DNA from: an uncultured Candidatus Binatia bacterium
GTDB taxonomy: Bacteria > Desulfobacterota > Binatia > UBA9968 > JAJDTQ01
DNA length: 64,000 nucleotides
Direction: 5' to 3'
NCBI GenBank assembly: GCA_958295985.1
Contig: OY282432.1
Location: forward strand, 3,691,001-3,755,000
The translations under genes were made by a program, and so were the position numbers. Each line of letters opens with the position of its first letter. Positions within the stretch are counted from its first letter, which is position 1. This document shows, piece after piece, positions 1-7,453 of the stretch. The notes under the pieces are model-generated. The model had not been told where the DNA came from and made no database searches. It was given only the letters and a program-made list of their open reading frames with translations.

Positions 1-42
1 AACGTGCACGTCAATGGCAATGGGGTCCGTAATCGGGTCCAT
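1..42 (-). CDS. Amidohydrolase-family protein, N-terminal fragment cut by the window edge
   Basis: Only the first 14 codons are present. The ATG at 42 is preceded by an excellent AAGGAGG ribosome binding site (minus strand, around 53-59). The peptide reads MDPITDPIAIDVHV, and the ending IDVHV resembles the first beta strand of metal-dependent TIM-barrel amidohydrolases, where a D-x-H-x-H metal motif follows at once. It would be the next gene of the leftward operon. The family call rests on a few residues and is tentative; the start codon is well supported. Confidence 0.45.
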   Translation of the reverse strand, partial: MDPITDPIAIDVHV

Positions 43-149
43 ACAACAAACCTCCTTGGAGTTTCACGAAAGTGTGAGCGGGATCGTACCGCTGCCCAAT
101 AGCTAACACGATCAGCGATGGCTGGCCAGCGCACGCGCGGACAGGACAC

Positions 150-170
150 GGGCGGGTTTGGACCCCGCCC
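150..170. repeat. Dispersed palindromic repeat, GGGCGGGTTT type (copy 1)
   Basis: The arms GGGCGGG (150-156) and CCCGCCC (164-170) pair around a short TTTGGAC centre. The repeat abuts the gene at 171-656: the TAG stop of that minus-strand gene lies in the CTAC that flanks the right arm. Related copies lie at 3584-3604, 28495-28513 and 29321-29353. Confidence 0.65.
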
Positions 171-656
171 CTACACCTCCCAGGGCGAGGCCGTCAACGC
201 TTCGCAGGTCCTCTCGAGCATCTGCTGCATGAACTCCGCGTTGGCGTTCTGATTCGACTCGTAGCGCACGCCGGTGACGATGGTGACCCCCGTTTCCTGG
301 TCCTCCAGGACCGTATGGAGCTCCACCTGAAACAGCGCGAAGGGAGTGTTCGCCAGTTGCTCTCGCGTCCGCCTGGCGTCGCCCTTGAGATAGAAGTTCA
401 GGCCGTGGTCGGTGACCACCAGGGTCAGGGCGCCGGTGCGCACGAGGTTCCGTTCCGTGGTGCTGTTCTTGCCCACGGCCAGATGGATGCGGCCGGGGCT
501 CTTGGCCACCAGCTCGTAGTAGGATCCCATGGCCGGGTGGGCCCAGCCGTTCTCGTCCATCGTGGCCATGATGAACACCTTGCCCGCCTCGACGGCCTTG
601 CCGCTCATCAGCGCGAACAGCTCGTCCGGCATTTCCTTGCCCACTAGTCGTGACAC
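171..656 (-). CDS. Pyridoxamine 5'-phosphate oxidase (PPOX)-fold flavin-binding protein
   Basis: This 161-residue protein has the layout of the split-barrel PPOX/FMN-binding family: an early strand that describes data being read (ATMDENGWAHPAM), a GRIHLAVGKNSTTERN segment in the usual flavin-phosphate region, then strands ending near residue 130. Such proteins bind FMN or F420 and reduce or sense small molecules; substrate cannot be told. The start is GTG with a strong AGGGAGGA site 7 bases upstream. A second PPOX-fold gene lies directly upstream, followed by UbiX and a riboflavin kinase, so the pair may use the flavin made next door. Its TAG stop lies at the edge of a palindromic repeat (150-170). 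Confidence 0.75.
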   Translation of the reverse strand: MSRLVGKEMPDELFALMSGKAVEAGKVFIMATMDENGWAHPAMGSYYELVAKSPGRIHLAVGKNSTTERNLVRTGALTLVVTDHGLNFYLKGDARRTREQLANTPFALFQVELHTVLEDQETGVTIVTGVRYESNQNANAEFMQQMLERTCEALTASPWEV

Positions 657-717
657 GAAGCGATCCTCCCTGGTTCGATGCAGCCCCGGGCGCCACAGCA
701 GTGCCGGTCCGGCGGCG

Positions 718-1224
718 TCAGCCCTTGCCGAGGACCAACTCCTGCCTCTTGCCGAACCCTTGCCGGTTGTCGATGTAGTAAAGCGTCTCCGGAATCACAC
801 GGTAGAACTTCACCTTGAGAAACGCCCGATGATAGACCCCGCTGTCGGGATCCGTGAACAACTTGATGACGCCCGGGTACTTTCGCGCGTAGACCGCCAT
901 GGCCTTGGCCTTGGCCATCACCGAGTCGATGAGCTCCACGGTTCCCTCAAGCTGGATCCCCTTGATCTCGCGCCAGTCCTCGTAGTCCTCCTGGACCGTC
1001 ACCGCCACCCGCGGGTTGGCCGTGAGGTTCGTGCAGTGGCGCGAGTCCGGAGCGGAGAAGAAATAGAGATGAAACCCGTCGCTGGCGTAGAAGACCGTGG
1101 CGTTCCACGGCGCTCCGTCCAGGCAGGTGCCGAGGGTCATGGTGTTGTGGGCCCGGAGGTATTCGAGAATCTGTTCTTCGAGATCGGCCATATGAAACAT
1201 CCGGTCGCGGGCGTCCCGCCTCAT
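718..1224 (-). CDS. Pyridoxamine 5'-phosphate oxidase-like FMN-binding protein
   Basis: The 168-residue product is a typical small PPOX-fold protein: an N-terminal helix (EEQILEYLRAHNTMTLGT), the strand pair with DGAPWNATVFYA, and the segment SAPDSRHCTNLTANPRVAV, where the conserved H/N/L-NP pattern normally contacts flavin. A lysine-rich C-terminus follows (FYRVIPETLYYID). It is not a recent duplicate of the neighbouring PPOX gene, since the two share only the fold. Its ATG at 1224 has two in-frame alternatives at 1200 and 1191, none with a clear ribosome site, so the N-terminus is uncertain. It lies 16 bases downstream of ubiX and is probably cotranscribed with it. Confidence 0.8.
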   Translation of the reverse strand: MRRDARDRMFHMADLEEQILEYLRAHNTMTLGTCLDGAPWNATVFYASDGFHLYFFSAPDSRHCTNLTANPRVAVTVQEDYEDWREIKGIQLEGTVELIDSVMAKAKAMAVYARKYPGVIKLFTDPDSGVYHRAFLKVKFYRVIPETLYYIDNRQGFGKRQELVLGKG

Positions 1225-1240
1225 GGACGCCGCATCCGGC

Positions 1241-1834
1241 TCATTCCTTGTCCCCCGGATAGCGGCTCAGGGATTCTTCATTCCACCGCTTGAACATGTC
1301 GGTCTCGATTTCGAACTGGTCCAGGATCCGGGCCACGGTCTGGTTGATGACGTCGTCCAGGGTTTTCGGCCGGTGATAGAACGCGGGCACGGGCGGAAAG
1401 ATCACCGCGCCCATGCGGGTGAGCTGCGCCATGCTCTCGAGATGGCCCAGGTGCAAGGGGGTCTCGCGGACCACCAGCACGAGCTTCTTGCGCTCCTTGA
1501 GGATGACGTCGGAGGCGCGCACCAGCAGGTCGCCGCCCACGGAAAGCACGATCCCGCCCATGGACTTCATGGAGCACGGCGCGATGACCATGCCGGCGGT
1601 GCGGAAGGAGCCGCTGGCGATGCTGGCGCCGATATTGTTGATATCGTGCACCACGTCGGCCATGGCCTCCACTTCCTGCACCGAGTGCGGCGTCTCCACC
1701 TGAAGGGTCATCTTGGCGGCCTTGCTCATGACCAGGTGGGTCTCGATGTCCGGGAGCGGTTGCAGGACCTGGAGAATGCGGATCCCGAAGATCGATCCGG
1801 TGGCTCCTGACAACCCTACGATGAGACGGCGCAT
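1241..1834 (-). CDS. ubiX: Flavin prenyltransferase UbiX
   Basis: UbiX joins dimethylallyl phosphate to FMN, making prenyl-FMN, the cofactor of UbiD-type reversible decarboxylases. The 197-residue protein opens with the hallmark MRRLIVGLSGATGSIFGIR, followed by a conserved Ser/Thr-rich FMN region and a MKSMGGIVLSVGGDLL segment. I place the start at the ATG at 1834 because AGGAGGG lies just upstream and the family begins there. A GTG at 1903 in the same frame overlaps the TGA of the upstream riboflavin kinase gene and would add 23 unlikely residues. No UbiD decarboxylase gene is in the window. The upstream kinase gene could supply FMN. Confidence 0.93.
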   Translation of the reverse strand: MRRLIVGLSGATGSIFGIRILQVLQPLPDIETHLVMSKAAKMTLQVETPHSVQEVEAMADVVHDINNIGASIASGSFRTAGMVIAPCSMKSMGGIVLSVGGDLLVRASDVILKERKKLVLVVRETPLHLGHLESMAQLTRMGAVIFPPVPAFYHRPKTLDDVINQTVARILDQFEIETDMFKRWNEESLSRYPGDKE

Positions 1835-1899
1835 GCTGGCTTCCCTCCTGTAACGATCCTGTTCGCCGTGATGTCCTTTGGGGACGGTCCTCGCGCGCT

Positions 1900-2331
1900 T
1901 CACGGGCTCTGACCGAACACCACGGTCAACTCGTCGCCGTCCCGCACCGAGCGGGTCTGCTTCAACGAAACCGGGGCGATGATCTCCAGTTTGTCGGCGG
2001 GGTATTCCCTGACCTCCGGAACGACGACCGCGATCCTTTCACGCGATCCCGGCCGGGACTCCCATCCCTCGACGGAACCCGTGAACAGGAAGGCGTTGCA
2101 GAAGGCCGGATCCGGCGAAGACAGGACGATCTTCCCGCCGTGCCGTCGAACCTGATCCCACCGGGCCAGGTCGGCGCCGCGCGCCCGCACATTCAACGTG
2201 CCGGGGAAGGGTTCGAAGCCGAGCCGCTCCCGGATCGCGTCCCGCACCCAATCCATGCCCAGGAACGCGCCGGCCCGTCCCAGGTCCGAGAACACCACCC
2301 CTTTCACCAGGATGTCACCGGAGGGGCTCAC
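1900..2331 (-). CDS. CTP-dependent riboflavin kinase-like protein (DUF120/RibK family)
   Basis: The archaeal RibK family phosphorylates riboflavin to FMN using CTP rather than ATP. At 143 residues the protein has the family length. It shows the near-invariant LGFEPFPGTLNVR (about residues 38-50), in which the PGTLN loop binds metal and nucleotide, and the C-terminal pattern DKLEIIAPVSLK followed by RDGDELTV. The start is GTG and overlaps the TGA of the upstream xdhC-type gene (GTGA), which implies translational coupling. The gene sits directly before ubiX, whose substrate is FMN. Kinase activity is inferred from the family; the pairing with ubiX is inference from position. Confidence 0.85.
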   Translation of the reverse strand: MSPSGDILVKGVVFSDLGRAGAFLGMDWVRDAIRERLGFEPFPGTLNVRARGADLARWDQVRRHGGKIVLSSPDPAFCNAFLFTGSVEGWESRPGSRERIAVVVPEVREYPADKLEIIAPVSLKQTRSVRDGDELTVVFGQSP

Positions 2332-3101
2332 TGGTTCCGGGAGAGGGACTGCGCCTTGCCGCCGCGCCGGACCTTGATGATCTCACCCAGGATTCCCACC
2401 GCGATCTCCTCCGGCGTCTCCGTGCCGATGTCGAGTCCGATGGGCGCGTACACCCGTGAGATGAGCTCCTCGGAGACCTGCTCCTCTTCCTTGAACCGCT
2501 CGAAGCACGCCTTGATGCGCCGCTTGCTGCCGATCATGCCGATGTACCTGGCCGGCCGGTCCAGCAGCTCCCGCAGGCACGGTTCGTCGTATTTGTGGCC
2601 GCGGGTGATGAGCACCACGTAGGTGGTCGGCGTAATATCCAGCTCCTTCACGGTCTCGGCCATGTCGCCCACCACCACCTCGTCGGCCTCCGGGAACCGT
2701 TCCCGGTTGGCGAAGAGGATGCGGTCGTCGATGACCACCACGTGGTAGTCCATGAGCTTGGCGATCTTCACCAGCGGCACGGCGATGTGCCCGGCGCCCA
2801 CCACGATGAGCTTGGGCGGCGAGGGCATCACCTCGAAGAAGACGTCCGCCTGCCCTCCCGATGCGGTCTCCAGGGACACCAGCCGGGAGTGCTCGTCCGA
2901 GAGCCGCTCGGCCGCCTCCCGGAGCACCGTCCGCTCCAACTCCGCGTCGTTCACCGTCCCCAGGACGATGCGTCCGTCCCGGATCAGGCACTTGGCGCCG
3001 CTGTCGAGCCCGTCGAGGCCCTGGGACTCCACCACGGTGAGGAGCACCGCGCCCGCGCCCTCACGCTTGACCTTGATAAGCTCCTGAACCAGTGCGTCCA
3101 T
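2328..3101 (-). CDS. XdhC/CoxF-family molybdenum cofactor insertion protein, C-terminal (Rossmann) type
   Basis: XdhC-type proteins sulfurate molybdenum cofactor and insert it into xanthine dehydrogenase or CO-dehydrogenase-type hydroxylases. This 257-residue version has a short N-terminal region (DGRIVLGTVND) and then the XdhC C-terminal Rossmann domain: PPKLIVVGAGHIAVPLVKIA at about residue 95, DDRILFANRERFPEAD, a VLITRGHKYDEPCLREL segment and the signature YIGMIGSKRR, closing with APIGLDIGTETPEEIAVGILGEII. The classical N-terminal XdhC domain is encoded by the separate gene upstream (3191-3520), so the protein is split. It overlaps the following kinase gene by GTGA. Confidence 0.9.
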   Translation of the reverse strand: MDALVQELIKVKREGAGAVLLTVVESQGLDGLDSGAKCLIRDGRIVLGTVNDAELERTVLREAAERLSDEHSRLVSLETASGGQADVFFEVMPSPPKLIVVGAGHIAVPLVKIAKLMDYHVVVIDDRILFANRERFPEADEVVVGDMAETVKELDITPTTYVVLITRGHKYDEPCLRELLDRPARYIGMIGSKRRIKACFERFKEEEQVSEELISRVYAPIGLDIGTETPEEIAVGILGEIIKVRRGGKAQSLSRNQ

Positions 3102-3190
3102 TCATCCGTTACCTTGGAAAACCTCATCGGCCCGGTCAGAGCCCGCCCCGTGGCACGGACCGGCAACCCGTTCCGTCATTCCCGGAGCCG

Positions 3191-3520
3191 TCAGTCGCCC
3201 TCCTCGTCCTTCCACCAGGGGTCGATGAAAACGTTCATGATGCCGCCGCACACCGCCGGGCTGTCGGACGAGATGTCGTCCAGCAGGTCCACGCGCACGG
3301 TGCGGGGCTTGCGGGTCCGCACCACCTCGATGGCCTCGCGCCGGACGTCGGCCTCGCCGCATCCGCCGCCGATGGTGCCGAGGATCTCGCCCCAGGCCGT
3401 CACCACCATCTTGGCCCCCACCTCCCGCGGCGTCGAGCCCCTGGTGGAGACGATGGTCGCCACCGCCACCGTCTCGCCCTTGTCGAGGAACTCCTTCACG
3501 TCATCATAAATGGATTCCAT
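3191..3520 (-). CDS. XdhC/CoxI-family protein, N-terminal domain only
   Basis: The 109-residue product corresponds to the N-terminal domain of XdhC/CoxI proteins. It carries the signature VATIVSTRGSTPREVGAKM, the segment GTIGGGCGEADVRREA with the conserved Gly-Gly-Gly-Cys, and the late motif CGGIMNVFIDP. The Gly-Cys motif is involved in cofactor sulfur handling in the family. The start at 3520 is chosen because AAGGAG lies 7-8 bases upstream. An in-frame ATG at 3583 would add 21 unconserved residues. It is followed after about 90 bases by the C-terminal XdhC gene, and preceded by coxE- and coxD-like genes. Confidence 0.88.
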   Translation of the reverse strand: MESIYDDVKEFLDKGETVAVATIVSTRGSTPREVGAKMVVTAWGEILGTIGGGCGEADVRREAIEVVRTRKPRTVRVDLLDDISSDSPAVCGGIMNVFIDPWWKDEEGD

Positions 3521-3583
3521 GGATGACTCCTTGTCGCGCCGGCCCGGCCGGTTGTCCTGCGGTACGGCGGGTTGCCCCGGCAC

Positions 3584-3604
3584 GGGCAGGTTCGGAACCC
3601 GCCC
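3584..3604. repeat. Dispersed palindromic repeat, GGGCGGGTTT type (copy 2, one arm degenerate)
   Basis: GGGCAGGTTCGGAACCCGCCC reads as an inverted repeat with one mismatch. As at copy 1, the flanking CTCCTAC holds the TAG stop codon of a minus-strand gene, here the coxE-like gene that ends at 3608. Confidence 0.55.
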
Positions 3605-3607
3605 CTC

Positions 3608-4828
3608 CTACGCCACCAGCTTGCGCATGGTATGGCCCAGATGGACCAGACTGTTGGCGTTGTGCGCCGAAAGAAACAGGTCCAGGTACGGCAGCGCCGC
3701 TTGCATGCCCTTGCACAAGGGCTCGTAGTTCTCGCTGGCCAGCAACGGATTCAGCCAGATGAGCTTGCCGCAGCGCCGCTTGAGGGCCTGCATCTGCCGT
3801 TCCAGGACGCCCACGTCGCCCCGGTCCCAGCCGTCGCTGATGACGACCACGACCGTGCGGTGGGTGACCATGCTGACCGCGAAGTCGCGGTTGAAGATCT
3901 CCAGCGACCGTCCGATGTTGGTACCGCCGGACCATCCCAGCACGCTCCTGGAAATCTTCTCCAGGGCGTTGCCGATGTTCTTGGTCCGGATCAGGTGCGT
4001 GATGCGGCTCAAGGTGGTGCTGAAGACGAAGGTCTCCACGCCCCACAGCTCGTTCTGCAGGCCGTACATGAACTGGATGAGAAAACGGCTGTAACAGTCC
4101 ATGGAGCCGCTTACGTCGCACAGCAGCACCACCCGGGTCTTCTTGATGCGCCGCTTGCGCGCCACCAGCTCCACCAGCTCGCCGCCGTACTTGATGTTGC
4201 GGCGCATGGTGCCTCGGGGATCGATCTCCGTGCCCCGGCGGGCGCGCTTCTTGCGGCGGCTCACCTGGGTGGCGATCTTCGAGGCGATGAGGAGGATGGC
4301 CTGGGTCACGGCCCGGCTCTCCTCGATGCCCATCTCGCTGAAGTCCTTCTCGTTCAGTTGCTCGTTGGGGCTGTAGGTGGGCACCATCAGCGGCTCCGGG
4401 TCCGTGGCGCTGTCGTCGCTGGCGCCCTCCCGCTCGGCCACCGTCTCTTCCATGCTGCCGCTGCTGTCGTCCGATGATTCCAGCGCCTCGTCCGGGCTCT
4501 GGGCGGGCACCTCCATGGTCTCGATGCCGGGCTCGACCTCCATGTCTCCCTGCCAGAACGCCTCGAACACCTGGTCGAAGACCTCGATATCCTCGTGGTC
4601 GTGGAGCAGGTTGGCGGCCAGCGCCCGATGGAAATCCGGCCGGCTCCTGATATCGATGAGCGGCAGGGAACGGTTGGCGTCGATAACCTGGCTCAGGCCC
4701 AGCCGGAACCCCAGGTCCTTGAGCACCCGGCCGAACATCAGCATGTTGGCCTGCGTGCCCCGGCCGCGCAGAGGCTTGTAGCGCTCCACCGCGCGGATGA
4801 TGTCTTCGTCGGTCAGCTCTCTCGCCAT
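3608..4828 (-). CDS. CoxE-like von Willebrand factor A domain protein
   Basis: CoxE works with the AAA+ ATPase CoxD in maturing the active site of CO dehydrogenase-type molybdenum hydroxylases. The 406-residue product has a leucine-rich helical N-terminal part (residues 1-100), an acidic Asp/Glu/Ser-rich linker (about 120-165) and a C-terminal VWA domain. The VWA domain has the metal-ion-dependent adhesion motif LLCDVSGSMD near residue 240, a Thr in GGTNIG and the late Asp in VVISDGWDRGD. The gene lies 25 bases after the coxD-like ATPase gene, the standard partner. Its TAG stop lies in a palindromic repeat flank. No hydroxylase structural genes are in view. Confidence 0.88.
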   Translation of the reverse strand: MARELTDEDIIRAVERYKPLRGRGTQANMLMFGRVLKDLGFRLGLSQVIDANRSLPLIDIRSRPDFHRALAANLLHDHEDIEVFDQVFEAFWQGDMEVEPGIETMEVPAQSPDEALESSDDSSGSMEETVAEREGASDDSATDPEPLMVPTYSPNEQLNEKDFSEMGIEESRAVTQAILLIASKIATQVSRRKKRARRGTEIDPRGTMRRNIKYGGELVELVARKRRIKKTRVVLLCDVSGSMDCYSRFLIQFMYGLQNELWGVETFVFSTTLSRITHLIRTKNIGNALEKISRSVLGWSGGTNIGRSLEIFNRDFAVSMVTHRTVVVVISDGWDRGDVGVLERQMQALKRRCGKLIWLNPLLASENYEPLCKGMQAALPYLDLFLSAHNANSLVHLGHTMRKLVA

Positions 4829-4853
4829 GGTGAGGTCCAGGCCGGCGGCAGCG

Positions 4854-5786
4854 TTACCGGACGCCCCCGCCCACCACCGAGGCCGGCTCCTTGAGAATCC
4901 GGCCCATGTCGAGTTTGTCGCCGGACAGTTCTTCCTCCAGATGGTGCAGGTCCTCCCGGTACTTGAACACGCAGCCCACCGTCTCCTTCACGATCTCGGG
5001 ATCCAGCTCGCCGCGGTTCAGCAGCAGCAGCGCCGACGCCCAGTCCAGGGTCTCGGCCACTCCCGGCCGTTTGTAGAAGTTCATCTGCCGGACCTGCTGC
5101 ATGAACGCGCAGATCTGTTCGGCCATGAGCGCCCGGATCTCCGGATACTTGGTCATGACGATCTCGTACTCCTTTTCGAACGTGGGGTACTCGATCCAGT
5201 GATACAGGCACCGCCGCTTGAGCGCGTCATGGATCTCACGGGTGCGGTTGGAGGTCAGGAAAACGTAGGGCCGCTTGCCTGCCCGGATGGTGCCGATTTC
5301 CGGAATGCTGATCTGAAAATCCGACAGCACCTCCAGAAGAAACGCCTCGAACTCCATGTCGGCGCGGTCGATCTCGTCGATGAGCAGGACCGGGGGTTCG
5401 GCGCCGTCGGTTCGGATGGCGTCGAGCAGCGGACGGCTGATCAGGTAGTCCTCGGAGAAGATCTCGGTTTCCACCGATTCACGGTCCCGGGAGCCGATCT
5501 CCTCCAGTTTGATCCGCAGCATCTGCTTCGGGTAGTTCCACTCGTAAAGCGCCGTGTTCGAATCCAGCCCTTCGTAGCACTGGAGCCGGATCAGCCGGGT
5601 CCCGAGGACGTCCGAGAGCACCTTGGCGATCTCGGTCTTGCCCACACCCGCCTCCCCTTCCAGCAGGATCGGCTTGCCCAGCCGGACCGAGAGATAGACC
5701 ACGGTGGCGAGGCTCCGGTCGCAGATGTACTGGCGCTCTCTGAGGGAATCCCGGATCGATTCGACGGTAATGCTGTCCAGATTCAT
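4854..5786 (-). CDS. MoxR/CoxD-family AAA+ ATPase
   Basis: This 310-residue AAA+ chaperone shows Walker A (GEAGVGKTEIAK, about residue 45), Walker B (LLIDEIDRAD), sensor 1 (VFLTSNRTREI) and an R-finger region (LKRRCLYHWIEYP). The chain begins with a helix ending RQYICDRSLATVVYLSVRLGKP, as in CoxD. It is paired with the VWA protein gene just downstream, the usual MoxR-VWA arrangement; together with XdhC they point to cofactor maturation of a molybdenum hydroxylase. The ATG at 5786 is preferred because AAGAAGGGA lies upstream; a start at 5840 would add 18 poor-quality residues. Confidence 0.9.
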   Translation of the reverse strand: MNLDSITVESIRDSLRERQYICDRSLATVVYLSVRLGKPILLEGEAGVGKTEIAKVLSDVLGTRLIRLQCYEGLDSNTALYEWNYPKQMLRIKLEEIGSRDRESVETEIFSEDYLISRPLLDAIRTDGAEPPVLLIDEIDRADMEFEAFLLEVLSDFQISIPEIGTIRAGKRPYVFLTSNRTREIHDALKRRCLYHWIEYPTFEKEYEIVMTKYPEIRALMAEQICAFMQQVRQMNFYKRPGVAETLDWASALLLLNRGELDPEIVKETVGCVFKYREDLHHLEEELSGDKLDMGRILKEPASVVGGGVR

Positions 5787-5856
5787 GCGTATCCCTTCTT
5801 GGCGGACGGCCCCGTGAGTTTGTGAACGCTGTCCGTGCACGCCGCCGGCCGTGCGG

Positions 5857-6189
5857 CTACTTGTCCTCGGCGAGCTGCCGCTTCCACCCCAGGGTCCTGG
5901 CCTTGGCGCCCACGGCTTCGGCCTCCTCGATCATCCCCTTGCGCTGGTAGAAGAGGGAAAGGCTCGTGTGGGCCAGCTCATCGTCGGGGCTGACCTCGAT
6001 CAGGCGCTTGCCCACCTCGATGGCCTGGTCCAGGCGGTCCAGATTCGCGTAAGCCATCCCCAGGGCGTGCAGCGCGTCGCCGTAGTCGGGGTCCTCGGCG
6101 AGCGCCTTCCCGTACGACTCGATGGCTTCCTCCACCCGGTCGTCGGCGTAGGCTTCCATGCCCTGGATGTAATAGTCCTCTTTCGTCAT
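5857..6189 (-). CDS. Small tetratricopeptide repeat protein
   Basis: The 110 residues form about three TPR helices pairs: YYIQGMEAYADDRVEEAIESYGKALAEDP, then GDALHALGMAYANLDRLDQAIEVGKR, then ELAHTSLSLFYQRKGMIEEAEA. The spacing of 34 residues and the conserved Gly/Ala/Tyr positions fit the family. No signal peptide is visible, so it should be cytosolic. It is the first gene of the leftward maturation operon and probably acts as a scaffold; that role is inference. The 120-base stretch up to the divergent hydrolase gene at 6310 is comparatively A/T-rich (about 6215-6240) and likely holds both promoters, though no convincing -35/-10 pair stands out. Confidence 0.8.
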   Translation of the reverse strand: MTKEDYYIQGMEAYADDRVEEAIESYGKALAEDPDYGDALHALGMAYANLDRLDQAIEVGKRLIEVSPDDELAHTSLSLFYQRKGMIEEAEAVGAKARTLGWKRQLAEDK

Positions 6190-6309
6190 GGTGGTCAGAC
6201 CGATGGACTTATTCTGTATTACGAAATCGTGATATTCTCAACCGGCGAAGGCTTGGCGTCCCGGCGCCAAAGCCCGATCCGGTGTGCCGTCAACCTGGAG
6301 GACCCCATC

Positions 6310-7407
6310 ATGGCCGAGGCCGCAACTCTCGACGAGATCAAGGACCGCATCCGCAAGCGCGTGGGCAGGCGCAGCCCGTTCCATCTCATGGACCCGGCCG
6401 AAGCCGGCGAGGTGCTGGGCGGGCTGGACAGCCTGGACCCCGACGCCTGGGCCGAGGCCTGGAGCAAGCCCGGGGCGCGCTGGGAGAACGCCGCCGGGGA
6501 CGCGGAGGCCAAAGGGCAGGCGGACGAGGCCAGGCATGCCTATTTCCAGGCCGCCGCGTACTATGGCGCCGGACGCCACCCCTTCCCCAACTCTCCCGGC
6601 AAGCAGGAGGCCTACCGCAAGACCATCGAGACCTACCTCGCCGCCTCGCGCTATTTCGACCCTCCGCTGGAGCGCATCGCCGTTCCGCTGCGCGACAAGG
6701 AGGTCATCGGCTACCTGCGCCTGCCCGCCAGGCGGCCCGCGCCGCTGATCCTGCACTGGGGCGGCATCGACAACTGGAAAGAAGAACGCCACGGCTTTGT
6801 GGAGTCGCTGCTGGCCGAGGGCTGGGGCTGCTTCATCATGGACAGCCCGGGCACCGGTGAATCCCCGGTGCCGGCGTCCGAAACCGCCCACGAGGTTTAC
6901 TGCGCGGCCCTGGACTATCTGGTCACCCGGCCGGAAGTGGACTACGCCCGCATCGCCGTCCTGGGCGCCAGCTTCGGCGGCTACTGGTCCACCAAGATGG
7001 CCCACGTGGAGCCGGAACGGCTTCGCGCCGCTGTCAACTGGGGCGGCGGCATCCACGGATTCTTCCAGCCCGACTGGCAGCAGCGATCCCGCAACGCCTC
7101 GTCCTACCTCTTCGACCTCATCGAGGCCCGCGCCAACCTCTTCGGCAAGAAGACCTTCGAGGAGCTCATCGAGGTCATGCCGGTGCTGTCCCTCAAGGAC
7201 CAGGGCTGGCTCGACAAGCCCTGCGCCCCCATGCTCCTGGTCAACGGCAAGGACGACCTCCAGGTGCCCATCGAGGACTTCTTCATGCTGCTGGAGTGCG
7301 GCGACCCCAAGGCCATGCGGCTCTTCCCCGGCGGCCACATGGGCGAGTCCCCGGACGTATTCCCCACGATCCTCGGGTGGCTGCACCGCCAACTCGACGC
7401 ACCCTGA
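6310..7407 (+). CDS. Alpha/beta hydrolase, FrsA / dihydropseudooxynicotine hydrolase-like
   Basis: The 365-residue protein has an all-helical N-terminal part (residues 1-125, with YFQAAAYYGAGRHPF) and a C-terminal alpha/beta hydrolase domain. The catalytic Ser sits in GASFGGYW, the Asp in VNGKDDLQVP and the His in PGGHMGES. HWGGIDNWK forms the oxyanion region. This architecture is shared by FrsA-type esterases and carbon-carbon hydrolases such as 2,6-dihydropseudooxynicotine hydrolase; the substrate is unknown. GGAGG lies 8 bases before the ATG. A clear paralogue with the same domain order lies at 30551-31681. Confidence 0.85.
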   Translation: MAEAATLDEIKDRIRKRVGRRSPFHLMDPAEAGEVLGGLDSLDPDAWAEAWSKPGARWENAAGDAEAKGQADEARHAYFQAAAYYGAGRHPFPNSPGKQEAYRKTIETYLAASRYFDPPLERIAVPLRDKEVIGYLRLPARRPAPLILHWGGIDNWKEERHGFVESLLAEGWGCFIMDSPGTGESPVPASETAHEVYCAALDYLVTRPEVDYARIAVLGASFGGYWSTKMAHVEPERLRAAVNWGGGIHGFFQPDWQQRSRNASSYLFDLIEARANLFGKKTFEELIEVMPVLSLKDQGWLDKPCAPMLLVNGKDDLQVPIEDFFMLLECGDPKAMRLFPGGHMGESPDVFPTILGWLHRQLDAP

Positions 7408-7453
7408 CCAGGGCCGTCAACCGGAACCTTCGCCAAGGCGCGTCCGCCCGTGC

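Noticed and set aside
1834..1903. An upstream GTG start for ubiX at 1903 that overlaps the kinase stop
   Set aside because: The 23 extra residues are not family-like, and AGGAGGG lies directly before the ATG at 1834.
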